Position numbers and translations under genes: made by a program. A stretch of 64,000 bases of DNA from JAGOUB01 sp964648045 (GTDB lineage Bacteria > Patescibacteriota > Gracilibacteria > Peribacterales > Peribacteraceae): the NCBI GenBank assembly GCA_964648045.1, contig CAZYNU010000001.1, positions 22,748-86,747 on the forward strand, read 5' to 3'. Positions 56,575 to 64,000 of the stretch are shown in pieces. Position 1 is the stretch's first letter; each line of letters starts with the position of its first letter. Under the pieces are notes generated by a model. That model searched no databases. It saw nothing but the letters and a program-made list of their open reading frames with translations, and was not told where the DNA came from.

Positions 56575-58872
56575 ATGCGCCGCGCCTCCCTCGCCGCCGG
56601 CTTCCTTGCCCTCCTCCTGCCTACCGCCGGAGCCGTCTTTGCAGCGGGCGCACTGGAGGTGGCCGACTCCGTCGCGGGTCTCAGCCTGGGCATCGACCTC
56701 TACGGCCTTTCTCCTTCTTCTGCCTACACCATCGAAGTGGCCGGTCCGACAGGCACTCGCACCATCGCCGCCGCCACCAACGCCCAAGGCTCGGCCGAAG
56801 CCGTGATGCGCGGCGAAGATCTCACGCGTGCCGGCCGCTACACGGCCACGCTGGTACAAGGCGGCCAACCCACCGGCACGCAATCGGCCTTTACCGTCTA
56901 CCCAGACCAGCCGTCCATGTCGGTCTCGCAGCTGGCTGGTGATCGCACCTCGCTGCAGGCCGATGGTCAAGACAGCCTGGCCGTGGCCGTGCACCTTACC
57001 GATCGCTACGGCAACGGCGTCCCCGATCGGCCGCTGGCGCTCGTGCCCAGCCGTACCAGTGACGTCGTCACCAAGATCGACGCCCACACCGACGCCGAGG
57101 GCTGGCAACGTTTCTATGTAACCGCCGTGCAAGCAGGACAAATGACACTCCGCGCCACTGACCTCGTGAGTGGCCAAACGCTAGACGACGTCCTTACGGT
57201 TTCCGTGGGTGGCGGCATGGGTGGCGACGACGACCCTCCCGTCTTCACGGCCCAACTCACGCCACCGGTACCCACCGTCGTCGATCGCTTCGAAGTGTTA
57301 CTGCCAAGCACACTCGCCGCCGGTATTGAGGCCCAAACCTTCACCGTCCGCGCCGTCGACAAGAACGGCGCCGTGGTACCTTCGTACGTCAGCAAGGTGC
57401 GCTTCCGCTCAAGCGACCCCCTGGCCGAGCTGCCGGGTCTGGACGACACCTACCAGTTCGTCGCCAAGGACCAAGGCGTGAAAACGTTCGCCCTCGCGCT
57501 CAAGCTCTCAACTCCCGGCACACAAACCGTCACGGTCGAAGACAGTGAAGACGGGTCCATTCGTGGCACCGCCACCATCACCGTCACGGGCCAAGGTCCA
57601 GGCGGAGGCGGCACCATTAGCATTGAGAGCCCCGCTCAGGGCAGCGCCGTGGGTGGCACCAGCGTGACGATCGTCGGCAAGGGGCCGGTGCTGGCCAACA
57701 TCGTCTCTAGTGGTGGCCTGGCCATTGCCCGAGGAGCCACCGGCGACGATGGCTCATTTGCCCTGACCGTCCACATTGGCACCGGCCCCGATATCGCCAT
57801 CAGCATCAGTGACGACACCGGCCGCTTCCGCTCCCCTACCCTCCGTCTCAAGGTCGACGCCGAGGCCCCCAAGATCGATCTCATTTCCTTCGCGCCGGAG
57901 CGACCCGTCGCCGGCCAGGAGGTAACCGCCTCGCTCAAGACCGCCGCCACCGATGTGACCAAGGCCATCATCAAGCTGACCGACAGCAAGAACGTGACGC
58001 AGACCCTCACACTCATGCCCATGGGCTCGGCCCTCTACCAAGCAAAATTCACGGCCGCACTGGCGGGCATGTACCAAGTATCGGGCGCCGCCGTGGATCT
58101 GGTGGGCAACACGGGCAGCCTGCTCGTCACCCTTGGCATCCGGCCGGCCGCACCCACAAACGTGCGCGTGGCCCCCAAAGGACAACTGATGGAAGTCACC
58201 TGGACAGCCAGCCCCAGCACGGTTGACGGCTATCGCATCTACATCGGCGAGAAGGAGGGCGAATGGGATTACGCCCTCGATACGCGCCAGTCCGAGTCAC
58301 CTCTCACGACCACCGCCAACGTGAAAGACCTAGAGCCCGGCCAACCCTACAGCTTCGCCGTCTCGGCCGTGGTAGGCGACCTGGAGAGCGATCTCAGCGC
58401 CACCGCCCGCCAGACCTCTCTTGGCCTAGGCCTCACCATCCAACCTGCCGATGGCGCCCTGGTCCTGCGTTGGAACGGGCTACCCGCCGGCATTCCCGTA
58501 AGCAACTACCGCCTGCGCTTCGGCCTGCGTCCCGACGCCCTCACGGAGCAACGCACGTTACCTGCCGTAGGTGCAAGCAACTCCTACGTGATCGCGGACC
58601 TGATTAACGGTCTCACGTATTACGTGGAACTCATGCCCATCGCCGGCGGCAATCCACTCACAGAGCTAGGCGCAGTAGGTCAGGGCACGCCCAACGGCTT
58701 GGGCAACCCGCTCCCCGGCACCGACCTGGGCCACGGCGGCGCGCCGCTGCCACCCAACACCACGGGCTCTGGCCCGGCCGGCTGGGTGTGGGCCGCCCTT
58801 GCTGCCGCGGGCCTGGTAGCCGGCGCCATGCAGTGGTCGTTCCGCCGCCGCTCGCGCCTTCCGCTTCCCTGA
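56575..58872 (+). CDS. Large Ig/FN3 surface protein with C-terminal membrane anchor
   Basis: A 765-residue exported protein: signal peptide (MRRASLAAGFLALLLPTAGA), at least three Ig/invasin-like beta-sandwich domains (DSLAVAVHLTDRYGNGVPDR; ETQTVTVEDSEDGSIRGTAT-like strands; DAEAPKIDLISFAPERPVAG), one clear fibronectin III domain (~535-625, APTNVRVAPKGQLMEVTWTA to DLEPGQPYSFAVSAV) and a probable second one. A Gly/Pro linker, a transmembrane helix (GWVWAALAAAGLVAGAMQW) and an RRRSRLPLP tail close it. The layout is that of a wall-spanning adhesin. No LPxTG. Followed 4 bases later by the PfkB gene. Confidence 0.85.
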   Translation: MRRASLAAGFLALLLPTAGAVFAAGALEVADSVAGLSLGIDLYGLSPSSAYTIEVAGPTGTRTIAAATNAQGSAEAVMRGEDLTRAGRYTATLVQGGQPTGTQSAFTVYPDQPSMSVSQLAGDRTSLQADGQDSLAVAVHLTDRYGNGVPDRPLALVPSRTSDVVTKIDAHTDAEGWQRFYVTAVQAGQMTLRATDLVSGQTLDDVLTVSVGGGMGGDDDPPVFTAQLTPPVPTVVDRFEVLLPSTLAAGIEAQTFTVRAVDKNGAVVPSYVSKVRFRSSDPLAELPGLDDTYQFVAKDQGVKTFALALKLSTPGTQTVTVEDSEDGSIRGTATITVTGQGPGGGGTISIESPAQGSAVGGTSVTIVGKGPVLANIVSSGGLAIARGATGDDGSFALTVHIGTGPDIAISISDDTGRFRSPTLRLKVDAEAPKIDLISFAPERPVAGQEVTASLKTAATDVTKAIIKLTDSKNVTQTLTLMPMGSALYQAKFTAALAGMYQVSGAAVDLVGNTGSLLVTLGIRPAAPTNVRVAPKGQLMEVTWTASPSTVDGYRIYIGEKEGEWDYALDTRQSESPLTTTANVKDLEPGQPYSFAVSAVVGDLESDLSATARQTSLGLGLTIQPADGALVLRWNGLPAGIPVSNYRLRFGLRPDALTEQRTLPAVGASNSYVIADLINGLTYYVELMPIAGGNPLTELGAVGQGTPNGLGNPLPGTDLGHGGAPLPPNTTGSGPAGWVWAALAAAGLVAGAMQWSFRRRSRLPLP

Positions 58873-58876
58873 GGCC

Positions 58877-59881
58877 ATGAAGAAAACGACCGCCAAGCCG
58901 CTGCGTTCGCTCTCCATCGGCGGGGCCACCTTCGACTTATTCATCACCACCGCCGCCGGCACCGTCGAGCACGACGGCCAGCGGGTGCTGCACCTGCCGC
59001 TCGGCGGCAAGATTGCCGCCACGGCCGTGCACGGACGCAGCGGTGGTGGTGCCTGCAACAGCGCCACGGGCCTGAGGCGCCTGGGGCTACTCTCAGCCGT
59101 CTGCGCGGTAATCGGTGACGACCAGTGGGGACACCTCGTTCTCGATCAACTGGCTAAAGAGGGAGTCGACGCCGGCGACATCAGCGTCTCGGAGAACGAC
59201 ATGACCGGCTTCTCCACCATCTTCTCCGCCGCCGATGGCGAGCGCGTCATCATCTCGGGCGCGGGCGCCAACGCCCATCTTCGCCCCATCGCCCTCGATG
59301 CCGACATGCTGGCAGCAGCCGACGTGGTCTACTTGAATCGGCTCCAACCCGGCAGCGACGCACTGGAGTTGTCGATCGCCGATGCCTTGGACGAGGCGAA
59401 GGCGCGGCTCACCTGGAACCCCGGCGGCTCGCAGGTGGGCGAGGGCATGAACGACCCGGAGAACCAACGCCTCCTCGCCCGCACCGACGTGCTGCTCTTA
59501 AATAAAGAAGAGGCTATCGCCTTCTCCGGCGCGGCCGACGCCGAAGAAGCCCTACGGCGACTGGCGGCCGCCTGCCCGGCCGTGGTCTGCATCACCGACG
59601 GCAAGCGCGGCGTCATTGCCACCGACGGCGAGCGCCGTTTCGTCTGCCCCATCCTGCCCGCTCCAGTGGTGGACACGACGGGCGCCGGCGATGCGTTTGG
59701 ATGCGGCGTCACCTGGGCTCTGGCCACTGGCCACGACTTGCCAACAGCGCTGCGTGCAGGTACGATAAACGGAGCAAGCGTCGTCGGCGCCATCGGCGCC
59801 CAGCCCGGACTCCTGACAGACACCCAGATGCACTCCGCGCTCCGGTCCACGGACCTTCAGGTTGAGGAATCGACGCTCTGA
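58877..59881 (+). CDS. PfkB-family carbohydrate/nucleoside kinase
   Basis: A 334-residue ribokinase-fold kinase. The PfkB signature 1 region is GGKIAATAVHGRSGGGACNS with a Gly-Gly hinge. Signature 2 with the catalytic Asp is VVDTTGAGDAFGCGVTWALA. LLLNKEEAIAFSGA is the usual NxxE metal motif. Substrate (ribose, fructose, adenosine or tagatose-6-P) cannot be fixed from sequence. Start ATG 58877, 4 bases after the surface protein stop. First of a plus-strand run with the 59902, 60635 and 61566 genes. Confidence 0.9.
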   Translation: MKKTTAKPLRSLSIGGATFDLFITTAAGTVEHDGQRVLHLPLGGKIAATAVHGRSGGGACNSATGLRRLGLLSAVCAVIGDDQWGHLVLDQLAKEGVDAGDISVSENDMTGFSTIFSAADGERVIISGAGANAHLRPIALDADMLAAADVVYLNRLQPGSDALELSIADALDEAKARLTWNPGGSQVGEGMNDPENQRLLARTDVLLLNKEEAIAFSGAADAEEALRRLAAACPAVVCITDGKRGVIATDGERRFVCPILPAPVVDTTGAGDAFGCGVTWALATGHDLPTALRAGTINGASVVGAIGAQPGLLTDTQMHSALRSTDLQVEESTL

Positions 59882-59901
59882 TATTCCTTCCCTCCGTTCC
59901 G

Positions 59902-60585
59902 ATGTCCAACGATTCCCTGATCCAAATTCAGGAGCTGATCGATAGCGCCATGTCGTCGCTCAAGACGGCCAACGCCATGCTCCGCGATCTCACCGGCGTA
60001 GCCGACGCCTCGCGCGATCGCCTCACCGCCCGCGCCTCGCGCATGGCCACCCCCGGCGCGTCCGTGAGCGGCCGCATCATCGAGGGCGCCTTCGACGGCC
60101 AGAACATGATCGACGCCGGCGGCCAGACCTACCCGGTGCCCGCCAACTACGCCAGTAAGAGCAAGCTTGTGGAAGGCGACGGCATGAAGCTGACCATCAC
60201 CGACGAAGGTAAGTTCGTCTACAAGCAAATCGCCCCCATCGACCGCCGCCTAGCCAAGGGCGTCCTTATTCAGGAAGACGGCCAGTACAAAGTGCTTGCC
60301 GAGGGCAAAGCCTTCCGCGTTCTCCTTGCCTCCGTCACGTTCTATCGTGCCGAAGTGGGCGACCAAGTGACGATCCTGCTACCCACGAAGGGCGACGCCA
60401 ACTGGGGCGCCGTCGAGGCCGTCATCCCCAAGCACCTCGCCGAGGCTGCTGCCCGCGATATCTTGCTGGAGCCCAGCCGCAATACCGATGGCGAACTGAG
60501 CCCCGCTATGGCCGAAGAAGCCGCTCCTGCACTAGAAGAAGAGGAGAAGCCCGCACCCAAGCGCCGTAAGAAGGTTACCGAGTAA
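59902..60585 (+). CDS. Conserved Patescibacteria protein of unknown function
   Basis: A 227-residue soluble protein. A helical N terminus (LIQIQELIDSAMSSLKTANA) is followed by a beta-rich core: GRIIEGAFDGQNMIDAGGQT, YPVPANYASKSKLVEGDGMK, LTITDEGKFVYKQIAPIDRR and YKVLAEGKAFRVLLASVTFY. Then comes an acidic, Lys/Arg-ended tail (KPAPKRRKKVTE). From memory this core is one of the near-universal hypothetical families of CPR genomes, which supports the lineage call. The core looks like one or two small OB- or SH3-like barrels, suggesting nucleic-acid or ribosome binding. Pyrimidine-rich leader. Confidence 0.85.
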   Translation: MSNDSLIQIQELIDSAMSSLKTANAMLRDLTGVADASRDRLTARASRMATPGASVSGRIIEGAFDGQNMIDAGGQTYPVPANYASKSKLVEGDGMKLTITDEGKFVYKQIAPIDRRLAKGVLIQEDGQYKVLAEGKAFRVLLASVTFYRAEVGDQVTILLPTKGDANWGAVEAVIPKHLAEAAARDILLEPSRNTDGELSPAMAEEAAPALEEEEKPAPKRRKKVTE

Positions 60586-60617
60586 GCGACGGTTGACGTC
60601 GTCTTCACACAGGGCCG

Positions 60618-60639
60618 ATCATGGCCCTGTTTTCATGCG
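60618..60639 (+). promoter_or_regulatory. Terminator-like hairpin at the start of the ATP-grasp gene
   Basis: CAGGGCC/GGCCCTG with a 6-base loop and TTTTC runs into the ATG at 60635. It could end the upstream operon, act as an attenuator, or mask the start codon. Confidence 0.55.
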
Positions 60640-61528
60640 CGCTCCCCGCATCCTCTGGCTGGAATCCAACGACGCGTATGCCGTCCGTCGCGCCCTGGAG
60701 GCCGGCCAAGCACGCGGATGCACCGTGGTCTGCCGCAGCATGGCCGAACTCCAGTTTTGCAGCACTCCCCCCTTCCTCACGGCGCAGGGTGAGAATCTAC
60801 TGGCGCAATACGACGTCGTGGTCCTGCGCACATTTCTACCGTTCATCTCCGAGACGCTCACCGTCGCCAGACTCTTCGCCGACGCCGGGAAGATTGTGAT
60901 AGACCAAAACCTCGTGGATGAGGGCTACGCCGTGGGAAAGATGCACGACACAGTGCGCCTAGCCGCGGCCGGGGTGGCCGTACCGCGCACGCTCCAAACC
61001 GAGAACCACAACGACGCCCTGGCCTTCGCGCACGATCTGGGCTTTCCCTGCGTGGTGAAGGGCACGTTCGGAAGTATGGGCCGCCATGTCTTCTTGGCCA
61101 AGAACGAAGCGGAGTGCCGCATGCAGCTAACGGCCGAAACATCCGGCCACTGGCAAATACAAGAGTGGCTGCCCGCCGATGAAGACTGGCGCGTGCTGGT
61201 GGTCGGTGGCAAAGCGCTGCCAATGGTCCTCAAACGCCGCGCACCCGCCGGTGACTTCCGCACCAACGTGGTGGGCTCGACCCTGGCTCCAGTACCTGCC
61301 AGCAACCGGCCCGACGTGGTGACGCTGGCCGAAACTGCCGCCCGCACCCTGCGCCGCGAGTTCGCCGGAGTAGACATTCGCGACCGGGCCGACGGTCCGG
61401 TAGTACTGGAGGTAAACCGCCGACCAGGCTTCGAATTTTTCGAGAAAGAGACGGGACTAGATGCCGCCGGGGCACTTCTCGACTACGTCGGAAGCCTCTG
61501 CGCACAACGACGCGATCTGCTATCGTGA
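60635..61528 (+). CDS. RimK-like ATP-grasp ligase
   Basis: A 297-residue ATP-grasp enzyme from ATG 60635 (MRAPRILWLESNDAYAVRRA). Motifs: preATP-grasp domain, lysine loop FPCVVKGTFGSMGRHVFLAK, hinge QEWLPADEDWRVLVVGGKAL, and the Mg-binding GPVVLEVNRRPGFEFFE. This is the RimK/LysX/MptN group that adds amino acids (often Glu) to protein tails, cofactors or carrier proteins. The acceptor is unknown; neighbours with Lys/Glu-rich tails (59902, gyrA) are worth a thought. No SD; a hairpin precedes the ATG. Confidence 0.88.
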   Translation: MRAPRILWLESNDAYAVRRALEAGQARGCTVVCRSMAELQFCSTPPFLTAQGENLLAQYDVVVLRTFLPFISETLTVARLFADAGKIVIDQNLVDEGYAVGKMHDTVRLAAAGVAVPRTLQTENHNDALAFAHDLGFPCVVKGTFGSMGRHVFLAKNEAECRMQLTAETSGHWQIQEWLPADEDWRVLVVGGKALPMVLKRRAPAGDFRTNVVGSTLAPVPASNRPDVVTLAETAARTLRREFAGVDIRDRADGPVVLEVNRRPGFEFFEKETGLDAAGALLDYVGSLCAQRRDLLS

Positions 61529-61565
61529 GTCCCGCCCCACTCCGGCGGCATTCCCCCGACCACCC

Positions 61566-62867
61566 GTGCCCGCTTCCGCCCGCCGCTTCCTGTTTCCCGT
61601 CGTGCTCGCGCTCGCCTGCACGGTGGCGTTGATTGTCGGCCTTTTATGGCAACTGAAAGCCAGCACGCGCGGACTCACCGGCACTGTCCGCCCCGGCAGC
61701 CAGCGAACGAGTGTCTTGCCCGTCATCGAAACCATCGATCCACGCGACACCGCCCTCATGGCCATGCGCGCGGGCGACGTGCAGGCCGTCCAAGGCCGCT
61801 GGGCCGCGGCCCGCGAGGCGTACGCCCAGTCCGTCACAGCCGGCGGCGGCCTGCCTGCCTTGCGCAAGCTGGCGCAGGCACAGCTGCAACTCGGCGATAA
61901 GGACGCCCTCGCGGACACCATTGCACGCATGCGTGAGGCCGGCGCCACTGGCACCGATATCGAACTGTTAGAAATCGTCATCGCCCTGCGCGCCGGCGAC
62001 ATTGCCAAAGCTCAAACCGGCGTTGCCGCCCTGCCCGAGAACTCACCCCAGAAACACTACGCCTCGGCGCTGCTGGCCATCCTGCAAGGCGACCACACCT
62101 CCGCCCAGCAATCGTTGGCCGCCGTAGAAACCGGCAGCGAACCCCTGCTGAAGAACTACGCCGCCGTGCTCCGCGGCGCCTACGACGAATTCGCCCTATT
62201 CCCGCAAAGTCCCAATATCCACCTGGTCACACTACTAGGCCGCGCACTGGCGCAAATCGAAGAGTGCCCCCTGGCCCTACCGTTACTCTCCCAAGTGACC
62301 ACACAGCAACCCGACTACCGCGACGCATGGATCGTGCGCGGCTTCTGCGAGCTTTCCGCAGGCACGCCCGACACAGCGCTCGTCTCACTCAACCAGGCCT
62401 ACGGTCTCGATCCTGAAAAGCCCGAAACGCAGTACTATCTCGGCCGCGCCTACGCAGGCACCGGCGACCATCACAATGCCGTCACGTTTTTGAGCAACGC
62501 TCTGAAAAATGGCTTCAAGCCGGAGCGCACCGTACGCGAGGCGTTGTTAGAAGAGGCCATCGCCTCGGCCGACACTCTCTTGGGTTTAACGCATGCCCAA
62601 GCCCTCGCCGCCCTGGATGACGCCACCGTCACCGATGCCGAACGCGCCGTGACGCTGTCCATCCAAGCGCAAGATCTACCCGGCGCCCTCTCTATTGCTC
62701 AAGCCGCCACCCAGCGCTGGCCGCAGGACGGCCGCAGCTTCGATCTGCTCGGTTTGGCACTCGGCGCCTCGGGCCGCCGCGACGAAGCGCGCCAAGCGCT
62801 GGAATCGGCCCTCACCTTGAATCCCAATTTGCAGAGCGCCAAGGAGCGACTGCAACAATTGCGCTAA
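61566..62867 (+). CDS. Membrane-anchored TPR protein
   Basis: A 433-residue protein from GTG 61566, giving an N-terminal membrane helix right after a short Arg patch (RRFLFPVVLALACTVALIVG). The rest is helical repeat: TPR-like units such as GDVQAVQGRWAAAREAYAQS, QTQYYLGRAYAGTGDHHNAV and DLLGLALGASGRRDEARQAL, ending NLQSAKERLQQLR. Likely a scaffold for envelope complexes facing the cell exterior. Weaker in-frame starts upstream overlap the ATP-grasp gene. Starts 37 bases after that gene. Confidence 0.8.
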   Translation: MPASARRFLFPVVLALACTVALIVGLLWQLKASTRGLTGTVRPGSQRTSVLPVIETIDPRDTALMAMRAGDVQAVQGRWAAAREAYAQSVTAGGGLPALRKLAQAQLQLGDKDALADTIARMREAGATGTDIELLEIVIALRAGDIAKAQTGVAALPENSPQKHYASALLAILQGDHTSAQQSLAAVETGSEPLLKNYAAVLRGAYDEFALFPQSPNIHLVTLLGRALAQIEECPLALPLLSQVTTQQPDYRDAWIVRGFCELSAGTPDTALVSLNQAYGLDPEKPETQYYLGRAYAGTGDHHNAVTFLSNALKNGFKPERTVREALLEEAIASADTLLGLTHAQALAALDDATVTDAERAVTLSIQAQDLPGALSIAQAATQRWPQDGRSFDLLGLALGASGRRDEARQALESALTLNPNLQSAKERLQQLR

Positions 62868-62920
62868 AGACGGGCCACCGTCTGTTCGTCTTCCGCCGAC
62901 GCTGTTAGACTTGGGCACGC

Positions 62921-63931
62921 ATGACCACTGCTCCCAACCTCGCCGCCACGAGCGATTTTGCCACGCTTCAAACACGCATTCGCGACGTGGGATTACTGCA
63001 ACGACGCCCCAGCCGCTTCGCCACCAAGATCGTCGTCACAGCCCTGCTCTGGACTGTCGGCATCGCCGTTCTCTTTCTAACGGACAATGTCTGGCTGCTC
63101 ATTCTCGACGCCGTGTACATGGCATTCGTCTACGGACAGATCGGACTACTGGGACACGACGCCGGGCACTACCAAATCTTTCAGCGCTCACGATGGAATG
63201 ACGCCATCGGATACCCATGCAGCTTTCTCGTGGGCATCAGCAAGCAAAGCTGGGTCGAAAAGCACAACCGCCATCACGCCCATCCGAACCGCGAGGGACA
63301 CGATCCGGACATCGATTTTCCCATGATTGCGTTCTCGGAAGAGCAAGCACAGCAAAAAACGGGCTGGAAGCTGTGGTGCGTCCGCTACCAGCACTGGCTG
63401 TTCCCACTGCTGCTGCCACTGGTCTCTATCTCGCTTCGACTCACGGGCCTGCGCTATTTTTTCTCTCAACCACTGCGGAAAACATGGCTGGACCTCTCGC
63501 TGTATACCGCACACTTTATCGGTTACTTCGGCCTGCTCTTTCTCCTACTTACGCCCCTACAAGCGTTGGGTTTCATCGTCGTGCACCAACTACTGTTCGG
63601 CGCTTATCTGGGAATGGTCTTCGCCCCGAATCACAAAGGCATGGAGATGTTCGGCGCCGATGCCAAAATCGATTTCGTGCGCGAGCAAGTGCTCACGTCG
63701 CGCAACATTAAAGGGCACCCGCTGACCGACTTCTGGTACGGCGGTCTCAATTATCAGATCGAGCACCACCTGTTCCCGCACATGCCCCGCGTCAACCTGC
63801 GGCGCGCCGGCGCAATCGTTCGTGAATTCTGCGCGTCCCGCGGCATTTCGTATCACGAGACCGGCTGGATCCGCTCACTATGGGAAGTACGGAGTGCCCT
63901 GCAGGAAGTGGCACTGTTGGCCCGCGTGTAA
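62921..63931 (+). CDS. Membrane fatty acid desaturase
   Basis: A 336-residue FADS-type desaturase with all three histidine boxes: HDAGH (GLLGHDAGHYQIF), HNRHH (VEKHNRHHAHPN) and QIEHH (LNYQIEHHLFPHMP), and four hydrophobic helices. These diiron enzymes use O2 and a ferredoxin or cytochrome b5-type donor to put double bonds into lipid acyl chains. No fused cytochrome domain is seen. TAGACT ends 9 bases before the ATG (62906-62911). The 55-bp repeat with a terminator hairpin follows directly. Confidence 0.93.
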   Translation: MTTAPNLAATSDFATLQTRIRDVGLLQRRPSRFATKIVVTALLWTVGIAVLFLTDNVWLLILDAVYMAFVYGQIGLLGHDAGHYQIFQRSRWNDAIGYPCSFLVGISKQSWVEKHNRHHAHPNREGHDPDIDFPMIAFSEEQAQQKTGWKLWCVRYQHWLFPLLLPLVSISLRLTGLRYFFSQPLRKTWLDLSLYTAHFIGYFGLLFLLLTPLQALGFIVVHQLLFGAYLGMVFAPNHKGMEMFGADAKIDFVREQVLTSRNIKGHPLTDFWYGGLNYQIEHHLFPHMPRVNLRRAGAIVREFCASRGISYHETGWIRSLWEVRSALQEVALLARV

Positions 63932-63945
63932 ATCGCCTAGAACAA

Positions 63946-64000
63946 GCAAAAAGACCACTCACGTGGCCTTTTTGTGTTTGTTTGCCGTCTCTCCTGAGGC
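63946..64000. repeat. 55-bp exact direct repeat, copy 2, cut by the window edge
   Basis: Identical to 17024-17078 over all 55 bases up to the last base of the window. Its hairpin (stem 63948-63958/63963-63973) is placed to terminate the desaturase transcript. Whether the match continues into sequence like 17079-17705 cannot be seen here. Confidence 0.9.

Noticed and set aside
1..64000. CRISPR array, cas genes, restriction-modification or toxin-antitoxin modules
   Set aside because: No regularly spaced repeats and no matching protein families were found.
1..64000. Alternative code (TGA as Gly)
   Set aside because: TGA ends many clear genes such as dnaX and pgi at the expected family length.

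Overview
The window looks like a chromosomal segment of a Patescibacteria (Candidate Phyla Radiation) bacterium with roughly 60% GC. Evidence is the RluA/TrpS/GlyA/DnaX/GyrA-type housekeeping set mixed with protein families I associate with CPR genomes: the 'EGAFDGQNMI' protein at 59902, the 'MGMVIHY' protein at 26030, a large TraD/TraG-type coupling ATPase behind hrcA, and many small lipoproteins and LPxTG-like or serine-rich surface proteins. The genetic code is standard: dnaX, pgi and many other genes end in TGA, which argues against the Gracilibacteria/Absconditabacteria code. The lineage call is inference from memory; no database search was run.

Layout. 0-9 kb: Cys-rich secreted protein, DUF1232, ABC-F ATPase, Nudix, DedA, secreted proteins, an LPQTG lipoprotein and a DipZ-type thiol-redox protein. 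9-13.5 kb: a translationally coupled glucan operon (GT4, GH57, GH15). 13.6-25 kb: YgjP-like peptidase, maf, trpS, RluA-type synthase, an 800-base structured non-coding region, glyA, a repeat-rich gap, a DsbA-like lipoprotein, dnaX, a DM13-like lipoprotein, a coiled-coil protein and dcd. 25-31.4 kb: mostly monocistronic cassettes (SpoVG-like, tRNA-Val, CPR protein, Nudix, MFS, ChbG-like), most with their own Shine-Dalgarno and a strong intrinsic terminator. 31.4-38.4 kb: coupling ATPase, hrcA with a CIRCE operator, rpmE, gyrA. 38.4-46.5 kb: a four-gene cluster of unrecognised proteins (137, 150, 820 and 1536 aa) behind one good promoter, the best candidate here for an undescribed system. 46.6-50.9 kb: hypothetical, rsmI, ruvA, pgi, trxA and small proteins. 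51-56 kb: P-type Ca2+ ATPase, an AT-rich islet, Nudix, tRNA-Ala, repeats, csaA-like, tRNA-Cys, lipoprotein. 56.5-64 kb: FN3 surface protein, PfkB kinase, CPR-conserved protein, RimK-like ATP-grasp, TPR protein and fatty acid desaturase.

Three features cut across the window. Translation starts fall into classes: many carry TANNNT 6-9 nt before the start codon (likely leaderless mRNAs), many others have a pyrimidine-rich leader without SD, and the small accessory cassettes have classical GGAG-type SDs. A 55-bp exact repeat carrying a terminator hairpin occurs at 17024 and again at the right edge (63946). A second, palindrome-rich intergenic repeat occurs at 19.1 kb and 55.2 kb.
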